The position numbers and the translations under genes are program-made. From Zygnema cylindricum (taxonomy: Eukaryota > Streptophyta > Zygnematophyceae > Zygnematales > Zygnemataceae), in the NCBI GenBank assembly GCA_037447655.1, contig JBBHKE010001966.1, positions 292,757-356,756 of the forward strand: DNA of 64,000 bases, read 5' to 3'. Of the stretch, positions 23,026 to 33,892 are shown in pieces (position 1 is the stretch's first letter; each line of letters begins with the position of its first letter). A model generated the notes under the pieces. It saw nothing but the letters and a program-made list of their open reading frames with translations, was not told the DNA's origin and ran no database searches.

Positions 23026-23175
23026 GGCGGGCGAGGCGAGCACTACATGAACAAACCCAAACTGCCGCTCTTTGAGTTTTCCGCTTTTGCCACGTAGGAC
23101 AAAAGTGCCGTACTACATGTCGTATTACAGGCCCAGGTTTGGGGTAATAAGTGCAGTGAAAAATTGCGCTACTGT
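23026..23175 (-). promoter_or_regulatory. Conserved 5' flank of A4 (promoter/5' UTR candidate)
   Basis: On the minus strand the 150 bp before the A4 start match the DNA before A6 (47690-47847) and partly A5. Shared words are CCTGGGC, TAATACGACATG, AGTACSGCACTTTT, TCCTACGT and GCAAAAGCGRAAA. Conservation outside coding DNA, at the same distance from three start codons, suggests the promoter and leader. Confidence 0.55.
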
Positions 23176-23179
23176 TTCT

Positions 23180-23420
23180 TACTGTCCTAGACGAGAGAGA
23201 GGGAGGGAGGGAGAAGGGAGGGAGGGAGGGAGGGAGAGAAACAGGAAGGGTGTGAACAGGAGGGGGATATACAGGTGTGAAAAGGAGGGGAAAAGGAAAA
23301 CATTTTCTGTTCGAGAAAAAGGCGGGGAAGAGGATTAGGGTGGGGGAGGAAGTTTCTGGGATAAGGTGGTGGGGAGACTGAGAAGGACAAGATTGGGGCT
23401 CTTGTGAAATTGGAGGAGGA
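23180..23420 (+). repeat. Purine-rich tract (GGGA-type)
   Basis: The tract is strongly purine-biased with GGGAGGGAGGGA runs, directly upstream of the conserved A4 flank. Pyrimidine-rich tracts sit at the same place upstream of A6, A10 and A11, so the feature is shared. Confidence 0.75.
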
Positions 23421-23602
23421 TTTAAGGGAATTTTGTCCATGGTCGACAGTAGAGAGCTCGACTGTACTGCATTCTGAAAACTGAGAAAGATGTCGTGTAC
23501 TTCGAGAAAATTGAAAGGAACGTTCACGGGGACGATTTATCCAAAACCGAAGGATGCAGTGGTGTCAATGTGACAGGATACGCTACGGTTCTTTTACGAG
23601 TA

Positions 23603-23801
23603 CACCGTGAATCGTTATTAGCCTTATGTACTCTGTATCGGCACCCAAAAATTTTGACATTGATACCTTAAATAGAACAAACTACACTATTTAAGGAAGT
23701 GGACCATAATCTGCCACGTCTCTTGACACTTAATTAGAGTGAATGACGCTAATTTTTTCTTTACTCTAATAATTTCTAAAGTCTAATAACGATTCGCGGT
23801 G
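23603..23801. mobile_element. MITE copy 2 (CACCG family)
   Basis: It begins CACCGTGAATCGTTATTAG, ends CTAATAACGATTCGCGGTG and is flanked by TA on both sides. It is in the inverse orientation to copy 1, with shared interior blocks (GGCACCCAAAAATTTTGACA, GGACCATAATCTGCCACGTC). Confidence 0.88.
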
Positions 23802-24334
23802 TAGCAGTCACAGATTCGTATGAGTACAGATTCGTACTGTATTCTACCGCACCGACACCAGTGTGCACCGACACAATCATAGACGAACAGAATTGACTCT
23901 AGGTTGGCGAAAACTTCAAACTCACGCAAAATTTTAATTTTCCACGTGTGAAAACTTCAAACTCACGCAAAATTTTATTTTCCACGTGTATATCCAGCAG
24001 CTGATTAGGCACCGACCAGGAAGCAGAAAATTTAGTTAGTTTTTTTTGTTTGAAATTTGTTAAAGTCTGACTTTGAACTGCCGAAAAACCGTAATGCATT
24101 CTGTTGGATCGACAATAGTGTCTCAACGGCCCGATACGATTTTAAGCATATCGACATGACCGTCTGGCGTCGGCTGGCCAACGGACAAACTCATCCCACA
24201 ATTAACCAGCGTACACGTGTACTCTTCTCATACGCATCGGAGACAGTAATAAAAATAAGAAAGCTTGAACTTTGACATTTGAACATCTAAGTTCAGGTTT
24301 GGAGGATTTTACCCTCCGCCTACTCTTCCCACGT
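23802..24334. other. Intergenic, no gene; short local duplication
   Basis: A 40-bp block (GAAAACTTCAAACTCACGCAA with TTTTCCACGTGT) is repeated at about 23910 and 23948. Nothing else is recognisable. Confidence 0.5.
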
Positions 24335-24445
24335 CGTCCGCATTTAACTCTTTCCGTGCGGCGTTTCAAAGCGCACCGAAAGCGCGCCGTACGGCCCAAT
24401 CTTCGCACTTTAAAGCTGCGGTCGGCGCAAATGTCGGCGCTGCAG
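24335..24445 (+). repeat. Dispersed repeat R, copy 1
   Basis: The block TTTAACTCTTTCCGTGCGGC to GCTGCGGTCGGCGCAAATGT is matched in inverse orientation at 46900-47000. Shared words are GTGCGGCGTT, GCACCGAAAG, CGTACGGCCC and AAAGCTGCGGTCGGC. Both copies lie upstream of a first A exon (A4 and A6). Confidence 0.65.
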
Positions 24446-25800
24446 CAGAGGGGAGGCCTGGGGGGGGGCAGTTGCAAGGCCGCAGAATAGCGCCAAATTT
24501 ATTTTGTCTTATTTGCGCTCTTGGCTGCTTCCTACCGCGTCCCTTCCTACCAAAGGCTGGCAGCCCAAGGAAGGGGAGGGGAGGGGAGGGGAGGGGGGGC
24601 AGAGGAGGGGAGGGCAGGATGAAAATTTTTGTGGGATTGTGCGATAGGGAGGTTCGAGGTTGATTTTGGAATGATTGAATGTTTCTGAAGAATGAATGTC
24701 TCGAATGAATTAAGTTCCTAATGAACGACTAATTTTATTGATTGAATAACTCGAATGAATGAATTTGTCTAATGCTTGGATGTTTTCATAATTCTTTCAG
24801 TAAATGATTGTTTCTAATGAATGAGCGTCTCTAATCGATGAATGTTTCTGCTATAATGAATAAATGTTTCTAATAATTGAAAGTTTCTAATGAATGAATT
24901 GCTTCACTTAGTCAGCCATTTCGAGCTACTAGAAGGATTCCTGCCACACACGCTCGAAGCTAGCACGTGTGACAAGATGACGAAATATCGCAGAAGCCGC
25001 ACACTCGATAAGTCACAAAAGTAGGATGTCAGATTTCAGAAGGGCAAGGGAAATGACATTCACAGATAGTAGGCCATGAAATAGATTGGAATTTAGCTCA
25101 TAGCTTCCATTATAACAGAATGAGTACACATGTTTGGTTCTTGTCCAAGTAACAAAACACTTATTTTGATGTTTCCTATGCTTCGACTAATAACCGTAAA
25201 ATGGTGATCTACTCTGTCTTTTCTTGCACTATTTATTTCTAATACGCACAAATACAAACTAAGTGGCGGTCCAATAACAAAGTGCTAAGTACTCCACACA
25301 GGAAACGGACTTCTTGCTTAAACATCTATACAACCCTATTCTCCGGGATTAAAATTTTCAAAATTAGGACGCCATGGTAGTTTTTAGGTAAGGGTTTTCT
25401 TTCTATGCTTATTATGAATTCACTATTTTTGAGTCCATGTGCATCACCTGCATGCATAGAATGCCTGAGTTTCTCGCATTTGGTGTCAACTCTCCTATTA
25501 CAGAATCTTTTTTATTCACTTCCAAATCGAAATCCATTTTCTCCAACATTATCGTAGTCGCTTCCCTTGATCGTTAAGCTATACCAAACCTTTCCATTTC
25601 CTCCAAGGTTTTTGCCAACACTACATAACCTTTCCACTCCAGCAAGAGTACATATGGAAAATGCCTTACATGGCAATTATCTTCCTTACGCCGACATAGC
25701 ACGTCGTGGCTACAAAAATAAAAAGCAAAGGTGTCAAAACGCTAATCAGGATAACTCAAAAAAAGATGATTAACTACTGTGCTTGTGGCTACTCAAAAAA
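24446..25800. other. Intergenic, degenerate TGAATG-rich repeats, no gene
   Basis: Between about 24665 and 24900 the motif TGAATG with TTTCTAATGAATGAA-like units recurs irregularly, a decayed short tandem repeat. A GGGGA run lies at 24570-24620. The rest is unassigned A/T-rich DNA with no open frame I would support. Confidence 0.55.
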
Positions 25801-25849
25801 TTGTTCGAGTACATGCACAGAAATGAAATTAAATGTCCAAAAAGTTCTT

Positions 25850-26360
25850 TTATACTTGTGGGTATATACTACGCGATGTTCTCTGGATTTTTTTTCATCC
25901 CTGTGCACAAAAAAAGTCCGTACTAGAAACACCAAAGGAAAAGGCAACAACCACATTAAGAAAGGCATTTGTAATTGAGCAAATAGGTGGAAAAACCTTG
26001 TTCTTTAAAGCCATTGAAGTCCCAAAAAACAATGCAGGATCAGACGTGATTCATGCAACAAGAAAAACAAAGCACAAATTGTGATGAGATGTGGAAATAC
26101 CTAGAAAAATGAAAAAGGGTGGCAAGACTTAAAAAGGTATGTTCAAGACGACGGTCGTCTACTTAACGAAGGCGTCAAACTCTATCCATCACAAGTTGAA
26201 AAATTTCGAGAAGAGAGTATAGGCGAGGATGTGATGTGACGAAACAACATAAGCAAAGCTAAAAGTACAAACATGTGACTAAATGTGGGAAACTCAAGCA
26301 ACATGGAAAAGTGTGGCAAGGCAAAACCTATACAAGCTTAATGGAAAAAACTTGAAAGAT
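25850..26360 (-). other. Weak relic of the A-B intron of the kinase family
   Basis: Scattered matches to 30630-30990 (upstream of B2) include GAGCAAATAGGTGGAAAAA versus GAGTAAATAGGTAGAAAAA, GATGTGATGTGA and CATGGAAAAGTGTGGCA versus CATGGAAAACTGTGGCA. No B exon is recognisable to its left. I read it as a very decayed duplicate. Confidence 0.4.
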
Positions 26361-26529
26361 ACGTACAATTTGTAAATTTCTTATGACTCAAAGTTATTGT
26401 TCAATTGTAAAATTCAATTTTGCGAATGGTGCAATAATTTGAACAGCTGGATTAAATATTCAGGATCAAGACTGCGTCAATAACATCATCTAAGAATCTG
26501 TCCGATTGTAGAATCTAAGTGTACACTCC

Positions 26530-26940
26530 TAATATTTACAATATAGAGAGGAAGAAGGGAGGGGAGGATAAAGGGAGGGGGAGGTGGTCCGGAGGATAAA
26601 GGAAAAGAGAGAGGGAGGAGATGGAGAAAGAGGTAAAGATGAATGGATAGGGAATCAATGGCATCAATAAATCAGGAATGGAAGAAAAGAGGGGAAAAAA
26701 TGCTGGATTTGGGAGATAAAAATAGAGGAAACGGAGGACAGAGAGAAAATAAGGAAACAGATTAGCTGATCAGTCAGGATATGAGGGTCCCGGAAGAGGG
26801 GAGAGGAGATAAGAAAGAGGAAAAGAGGGGGGGAGGAAGAACAAGGGGTTTCATAGGGGGGAGGGGGGGGGGGGGGGAGAATTAGAGGGGAGAGGAGAGA
26901 GGGTGAAAGCATGAGAGAAAGGTAAGAGGCTGTGATACCA
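26530..26940 (+). repeat. Purine-rich tract
   Basis: The stretch is GGGAGGGG- and GAGAGG-rich with a G run near 26868. The proline/serine-rich frame on the other strand is an artefact of composition. Confidence 0.75.
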
Positions 26941-27435
26941 TCCTCCATTGCATTCCTCTCCTTTCCTTTACTTATTTATTATTTTATATATTATTATTTT
27001 ATCCCCTTGTGTTTTTTTTTTAATTTAACTTAAATCTCACGAGAACAAAAAGAAAAAAAGTCATTTTTGTCATTAGTTTGTAATTCATCCCAAAAATCCC
27101 ATTAAAAGAAAATACCATTAGGGAATTTCAACTTAATCAACATTTTGAAAAAATCCCATTAAGAAATTTTAGCTTTGTCAACATTTAAAAAAAAATCAAT
27201 TAAGAAATTTCAGCTTAGTCAACATTTTGAAAAGATTCCAATACAAAATTCTGGGGGAAAAATTAGAAGTTTGGATACATTTGACTCACATGTACTCACA
27301 TCAGCCCATAGTTTTGTAGGAATATTAAAAATAATATTTTATTTCGTTTCATTTTGAAGCATTTATTCACTTTAGTGTAGAAGTTGGGAAAACTATTGAA
27401 CAATTGCCATTCGCAAAACAACCAGTTTACTAATT

Positions 27436-27502
<67 letters not shown>

Positions 27503-28609
27503 TTCATACACGTTAAAGGGTATATCCTACAGAAAATTTATACAACAATTTTACACATTGATATTATCATGGAAAAACAAATTATCTGAGGAAATTTGTA
27601 ATATTTCTCGGGGTATTGACTTTTTTGGACTTCATACGGATCTGAAAAAGAAACAGCTTAAATAAAACCATTTTTATCTTTCTGCAACAAGGTTCTCGCA
27701 GACAGATTTTGTACATTTATCCTTCCAAGGAACATTTTTCAGAATAACTTATTTTTATCAACATCTCAGCTAAGATATTTCCTACGTGGAAGATAATTAA
27801 ATGAGCTTGTACTCCAGGTTAAACTTGACAGGATTAGAAACTCTTTTCTACAAAACTTGTCAAAGAACAAAAAAGAAAAAAAAAATTGCCTGGTCGATTC
27901 ACTTTTGACATTATTATCAAATATTTCCCACTTCTCCATTTTTAGTGGATCAAAATTGCATAAAGCTACATCTTTAGATGAACAAAATGAAATCACCTCA
28001 GTTTTGCTACTCCCACAAACCTGCCTTGATCCGATATTCAAACCAACCGCATAAAAGACAAAAAAAAGGGTTCTCTGCACTCATCTTTAATATTCCCCAT
28101 TCCTTGTCTTTCCCTTCTCCCTGTCTCCCCTTTTGTTTAGAACACAATTAAGATAAAATAATATTTGTCTGTCCCCACTAACTTTTGTATGATAATGTCG
28201 GTTGCGCTTTGAACAGAAATGAAAGGATAGAAACACTGACGGCTATACGACACTAGAGTTATAAACTATTGCGTAGAAATATTTACATCAGTAATAAGAT
28301 AATCCTAAAGTCGCAACTTATGTGAATCTATGGAATCAAGGCGCTTTCTCTTTGCCTATAGGGACGTATGAAACAATTGCACTTTTACCAGTAAAGCGTT
28401 TAAAGTTATTAACCATTCAAGGAAGGCAGCAATGGTATTAAAGTTACCTGTTGTTCAAATGGCAGCCGAAAGGCTCTTAGTCATACCACAACTCTTTCAA
28501 ACGAGCACTGGCAAAAAACTATTTTCAGCAATTATTTCTTTGAAAATTAATGATAATACCACTAATATTAGAGTAACTGACAATCTTATATTCCGCAAAC
28601 CTCGGTTAT
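26941..28609 (-). other. 3' flank of B2-C2, no gene
   Basis: The region is A/T-rich. AACTTAATCAACATTTTGAAA-type segments repeat two to three times near 27130-27240. The part around 27500 (TACACGTTAAAGGGTATATC) matches 42625-42660 in inverse orientation. That links the 3' flanks of C2 and C4. No coding region is supported. Confidence 0.55.
27443..27498 (+). repeat. (TA)n microsatellite
   Basis: About 28 uninterrupted TA units. Confidence 0.95.
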
Positions 28610-29077
28610 TTAAAATCCATACTTCTTTTGAAGCTTATTTGCTTTCTCATTTGATGTTTTGGCCTCCTTGGTTAATGATAATACCATATCCAAGTTACTT
28701 CCCTTCAATGCAGTCTCTATTTCTTGCTGTTTTTTCAAAGCTTGCGCTCGCAAACTCTCATAGAGAGCCATAGCCAGCTCCCTTACTCTGTGTAATGCTT
28801 TGTCCACAACAACAGCCATTGTTTTATTTTCGGTTGTTTTCGTTTCCAGTACATTCAGCTCCATCTGCAGTTTTGCCTCCTTCTCTTTGTCTTCCTTTAT
28901 AGCCTGCCCCAAAAGCTTCACATCATCGCCAAGGCGTGTGAAGTCGTCAAATTTTTGTAAGCTTGCTGATATCCACATTTGTTGCTGCAGTTCTGACAGC
29001 TTTATTTTTGAAGTTTCTGCACGCTCCTGAACATCCGCCAAATCCTGTCGAAGCTTCTCCTGTGCGGCAACCAGTAT
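28610..29077 (-). pseudogene. C2: coiled-coil exon of the broken kinase copy G2
   Basis: The exon is 156 codons including stop, after a CTTTCTAG acceptor. It begins ILVAAQEKLRQDLADVQERA and ends ANKLQKKYGF. It is fully open and heptad-like throughout (KEDKEKEAKLQMELNVLETK, ALKKQQEIETALKG). It is classed as pseudogene only because the kinase exon it joins (B2) is broken. Compared with C3 and C4 it has no indel. Confidence 0.75.
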
Positions 29078-29195
29078 CTAGAAAGCCAAAAGTATAGGAT
29101 TAGCTTCCATTTTCCAGGTGAGGACAGCAATTTTGCGCTTTTGGAACACTTTACACTGCTTCCATACACTTTAGATCTAAAAAGCAAGATCTTAC

Positions 29196-30370
29196 CTCGA
29201 GCTCGGCCTTTAATCTGGAAGATTCCTCCAACAGATATTTTAATCGTTCATCAGTTTCCGTTTCCTCTTCTGGCAACTCTGAACCTTTTCCATATTCGCA
29301 AGACTTGAGGGAGTCAAATTTCTCATGGGTTGAGATGTCTGGCTTTTCAAGGTCTTCTTTGCTGGCCAAGCCTTCCAGCTCTTCTAAGGCAAACAGTAAG
29401 TCATGAAGATTGGGCCGGTAGTCCCATTGACGCTCCAGACATCGAAGCAAGATTCCCAGAGTCTTTTGTAGAGTCACTTTAGGCATCGCAGAGCTCCTTG
29501 TATCCAAATTTAAACAGAGATTTTCAATAATCTCTTTAAAGGCACCAGGGTCCTCCTTCCATCGGCTTCCCGATTGAGCGACAGACAACTCTCTACTTCC
29601 TGTAATTCTATTACTTCGTTTCGTCAAAATCTCAATAGTGGTACTCTCTTCCATGGAAGATTTCCTTCCGAAGTCGAACTTAACGTCTAATCCATTTTTC
29701 TGTTCATCTAAAAAGTATGAACATCCCGAAAATGCTTCATCCCTGTCAGCAGTTGCAGAATAATGAGTCCAAGTGCATAGATGTCCGAATAAGGACCCGC
29801 AAGCCCAGTTTTTACTGTGTAGGGATCCATATAGCCGTAAGTCCCTTGCATACCGGACATATTCACCTGGTTCTCCTCCCACAGTTTGGCCAAGCCCATA
29901 TTACATATTTTGCTTTTTTTACCATCATCGAGAAGAATATTCACCGGTTTCAAGTCTCGATGCACCACTCCTCGACTGTGCATGTATGCCACAGCAGACG
30001 CCATTTTTCGACTGATTCACACTCTCTCCTCCCAAGTCAAGCCACCCCCCTTTTCTAGAAGGTAGTCTTGGAGGCTGCCTCCTGACATGTGCTCACTCAC
30101 TAGACAGGGTCCACTCGGTTCAAAACCAATCAAAGACAAGATATGGGGGTGCCTTAGTCTGTCAAGAAGCAACATTTCTTGTTTGAAGTTCTTACTTGGT
30201 TTTCCAGGGAGGAGCTTCTTCACGGCTATAGCCAATCCCTTATGACGCCCCTTAAAAACTTCACCAACGCCTCCCTCGCCTATTCTGTTGGAAGAAGAGA
30301 AGTTGGCAGTTGCGGCAGCAATTTCTTTTGCAGTGATGAGCCAAATTTCGTCAAAGAAGGCGCTACCAAT
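29196..30370 (-). pseudogene. B2: kinase exon with a stop and a frameshift
   Basis: It has the same layout as B1 and B3: GEGGVGEVFKG, AVKKLLPGK, HRDLKPVNILLDD, GTYGYMDPYT and CLERQWDYRPNLHDLLFAL. Three defects are visible. A CGA to TGA stop at about 30015-30017 lies just before ISRKMASAVAYM. A 1-bp deletion after RDVHTF shifts the frame. The metal-binding motif is ICNMGLAK, so the Asp is Asn. The acceptor TTGTTGCAG and the donor GAG/GTAAGA are intact. Upstream, the A-B intron is preserved but no A exon was found. Confidence 0.85.
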
Positions 30371-31030
30371 CTGCAACAATGATGATTCAGGGTATAAATT
30401 TCAACGCTGATAAGTCGTATAAACGCATTTAGATGATGGCATTACATCCAAAAATGAAAATACATGACAAGAAAAAGATGCACATCAAGCGGCCATAAAT
30501 ATAGATCTCCAAAGGATGTTGAAAGTTGACATACATTTATCAACCATCAGGGAATTCAAAACCATATGTCATTTGACGAGCGCAGACTAAGCTGTTCTGC
30601 AAACTAAATTTGATACAATCTACGAAAACAATCCTCGCACAAACATTTCCCTTGTATTGATAGAAAAGAGAACATAAAAAAGGTGTTAGTAAATGAGTAA
30701 ATAGGTAGAAAAATACCCTATCCACTAAATGCATCAAGTCCCCGGACGAAAATATTGGAGATAATTTGATATGATGCAATAAGACAAACTAAGGAACAAA
30801 AGACAAAAATGTGATGTGATGAACAAAAAACATGGAAAACTGTGGCAGGTCAGACAAAACTTAGGCATAGATATTGCAACAAAATCTGACAAAAAGACGG
30901 TGGTGTCATAACAAGACAAATAAACGCTCCATGGTACAGAAAGGATGAGACATGATGCAAGGCGACAAAATAAAAGTCAATCAAACTGTAACAATCCTCT
31001 GAAGCCATACAGCTATGAAGAAACTTCCAA
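30371..31030 (-). other. Upstream intron of B2 (A-B intron homologue)
   Basis: It matches 12497-13057 and 56230-56763 (complement): AATGCATCAAGTCC, CGCTCCATGG, GGATGAGACATGA and CAATCCTCTGAAGCCATAC. The homology fades near 31030, and no pseudokinase exon follows on the minus strand. The 5' part of this gene copy is lost or was never duplicated. Confidence 0.65.
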
Positions 31031-31771
31031 AGCCGGTCCACCAGCTGAAAAGTTATTCTGAAAATTGAAGGTCAATTTATCAATTTCTTGCGTTTCAATT
31101 TCAACATTGGGAGAGACGCCTGGAGAGAGAATAGAGAATATCCATGTCAAAACCATCAGTTTCTCAACACAATCCAATTTGAAAAGACAAAAATCCAATT
31201 CCAATCGAGAACTCAACAGCATACCGTCCTCGTAAAAATGAATTATTGGAAACAAATAGTGTCAATGCTGAAGTAAATCGTGTCGATGTTGAAGTATAAT
31301 TGTTGATACAAATTTAGAGATGGAAAACATGTCCACTTATTGTCCGTTCCAAAAGTGTTGCTAGATTTATTTTTGTAATTTTTTTGCTGAAAAAAACGTA
31401 TGGCTATTGTACTGTAACTATGGTGTGGAGAAAGGCTTCCCAAATAAAAATTAGATCACCCATGACCACAAACGAGCAGATTGAACGAACACATTTCAAT
31501 TCAAGCCACACAATCGGAAACCGGAGCCACACAAAGCCAGATAGCAAGCACGGAAAGCTATGAAAATACACTTGCTCAATGCAGTTGGATTTAAATAAAT
31601 GCAGTCCACTCTTGATCCCCCTAAACTTTTAGCAAACTATCTTAGCACGCGCTTTCACCCACAACGCATCGAAATACTTATGACACACCGTTGTTCCTAT
31701 GGTGATTAATAAAGATGAATCGCGACTAATTGATCTAGCCGGAATTTGAAGGAAAATGCAAATTGATCACA
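31031..31771. other. Centre of a head-to-head duplicated pair, no gene
   Basis: The sequence is unassigned and lies between the minus-strand B2 copy and the plus-strand B4 copy. A short repeat, GTTGAAGTA/AGTGTCAATG, occurs near 31270-31300. No open frame is supported. Confidence 0.5.
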
Positions 31772-32517
31772 TCTCGAAATGCAAATTGTGCAAATCATAC
31801 ATGCACAGTTGCGAAGTGGTGCATCGAGACTTGAAACCGGTGAATGTTCTTCTCGATCACGGTAAAAGAAGCAAAATATGTGATATTGTGTGAGGGAGAA
31901 CCAGGTGAATATGCCGAGTATGCAAGATACTCACAGCTATATTGATCCCTACACAGTAAAAACTGGACTTGTGGGTCCTTATTCGGACACGTATGCACTT
32001 GGACTCATTATTTTGCAACTGCTGACAGGGATGAAGGATATCCGAAATGTTCACAACTTTTAAGGTCAACATAAACAACAAGTAAGCATTGATTTTGAAT
32101 TGGGAATGGAATCAGTCACGGAAAATAGTACCACAGTCGAAATTTTGACAAAACAAAGTAGCAGCCGGACAAGAAGTGAAAAGTCGTTTGTCGTCCGATC
32201 GGGCAGCTGATGGGAATAAAATCCTGATGCTTTGAATGATGTTATTGAACATTTTTGTTTAAAATTGGATCCAAGGAGCTTTGCAATGCCTAAAGTGGCT
32301 CTCCAAAACACTTTAAGGTTTTTGCTTCGATGTTTGGAGCGTCAATAGGAATATCGGCCCAATCTTGATGACTTACTGTTTGCCTTAAAAGAGCTGGAAT
32401 GCCTGGCCAGCAAAGAAGACCTTCAAAGGCCAGACATCTCAATCCATGGGAAATCTGACCTCCTCAAGTCCGGTGAATATAGAAAAGGTTCACAGCTGGC
32501 AGAGGAGGAATGGAAGC
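31772..32517 (+). pseudogene. B4: kinase exon relic, 5'-truncated
   Basis: Homology to B3 starts within helix E and continues through the HRDLKPVNVLLDH-coding DNA, the TVKTGLVGPYSDTYALGLI region and RYLERQ/RPNLDDLLFAL-like sequence. A deletion after ICDI removes the GLAK segment and shifts the frame. Several TAA and TGA codons follow (for example after HNF and after SGS). The glycine loop, the VAVK lysine and the donor site are missing. The end runs into intron sequence (TGGAAGCAGTATT, as in the G3 B-C intron), then Copia 3. Confidence 0.85.
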
Positions 32518-32522
32518 AGTAT

Positions 32523-32977
32523 TGTAAGGATCAATACACACAAGGATAGAAGAAAGATAGGATATGATGCGGAAGCAAGAGACAGCAAGAAGAAGACACT
32601 CCAGCAAAAGACAAATATATTTCACCGGAAGTTTTCCCCTTACAAAAGATAAAATTTCCCCCAAACGACTAAGTCCTAAATACTCTCATATAAAGCAAGC
32701 AAGTACTGCAAGGTACAAATGAATCGCGCGACGTACTAAAGTATGCGCGCGAACCAATCAAAACAAAGTACTGCCTAAATAATATAAAGTACGCAGTACT
32801 ATACGAAAACAACATACCGCCGTACTAAACAAAAAGCATGTCGTACAAACCAAACGAAATAAAGCTAAACTATATCGAACGAATAGCAACACGCCACACA
32901 AATCACACGCTAACTAAATAATATATATATTCCGGCGCTCAACAGAACTGAGACGCTATTTCACAAAGAACCTAACA
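32523..32977 (-). repeat. 3' LTR of Copia 3
   Basis: TGTAAGGATC to CCTAACA, about 455 bp, pairs with 40684-41137. The purine tract GAGAGGGGGAC sits next to it on the element strand. Confidence 0.9.
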
Positions 32978-32984
32978 GTCCCCC

Positions 32985-33528
32985 TCTCTTTCTGAAACCC
33001 CCTCTTAAACCGAAAACAGTCCTAGATTAGGTCTACCCCGTAAAAGTTCATCGTAGACCGCCGCTTTCGTTAACATATCTGCGGCCTCCTCCAAAGTTGA
33101 CACGTATGAAAATTCGATTTCCTTCGCAACGACCAAATCTCTTACAAGTGCCACTGGATACGAATATGTTTTGTTCGCTTGTGAAAGACCGGATTTTTCA
33201 CAAGCGCCATCAACTCATGCTCTCAGTAAAAATCTAGAAGCAGCCAATTACAACGCCCAACTCACCAAGCATCTCCTTGATCCACACAGACGCCTTCGCA
33301 GTGTGACACTCAGACATGTATTCAGATTTCGTGGAACTTAACGCAACCGTAGGTTGGAGTCGCGAACTCCAAGATACTGCTGCGCCGCCCAAAATGAAAG
33401 CATATCTTGATGTGGATATTCCACTGTCGAAATCTCCACCTCAATCTGCGTCGCAATAACCGATACACTGCAAAGAGTCCCTTTTGGATGCATACACCAA
33501 ACCAAAGCTGATCGCACCAACCAAATAG
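32985..33528 (-). pseudogene. Copia 3 RNase H remnant
   Basis: The minus-strand sequence matches the end of the Copia 2 and Copia 4 RNase H (AADMLTKAAV-like, SYVSTLEEAADM-like, CDAD region) with several indels. It stops abruptly at a truncated LTR of Copia 4, so the RT upstream of it is missing. Confidence 0.75.
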
Positions 33529-33892
33529 GACAAATATATTTCATCGGAAGTTTTCCCCTTACACAAGATTACCTCTTCCCCAAACGACTAAGTCCTAAAT
33601 ACCTTTTCACGAAACTAACAAGTACAGGACAATAACACGTCGTACAAAAGTACACGCGCGAACCAATCAAAACAAACAAATACCGAAACTACATAAAGTA
33701 CGCGGTACCGTACGTAACAAACATACCGCCGTACAATACTAAGGTACCAACGCACTACGCACGCAACACCAAAACCAAACATATAAAACTAAACTAATCA
33801 CGCCACGCCAAACAAAGCCTCACGTAAACTATATATAAAATATAATACGACGCTCAACAAAACTGAGACGTCGCTTCACAAAGAACCTAACA
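33529..33892 (-). repeat. 3' LTR of Copia 4, truncated
   Basis: It begins within the LTR at GACAAATATATTTCATCGG and ends CCTAACA. It shares GAAACTAACAAGTACAGGAC with the right LTR of Copia 4 rather than with the Copia 3 LTRs. Confidence 0.85.

Noticed and set aside
25706-26084. Short Lys-rich frames of 83-90 codons
   Set aside because: The region resembles degraded A-B intron DNA and the frames have no match to any module.
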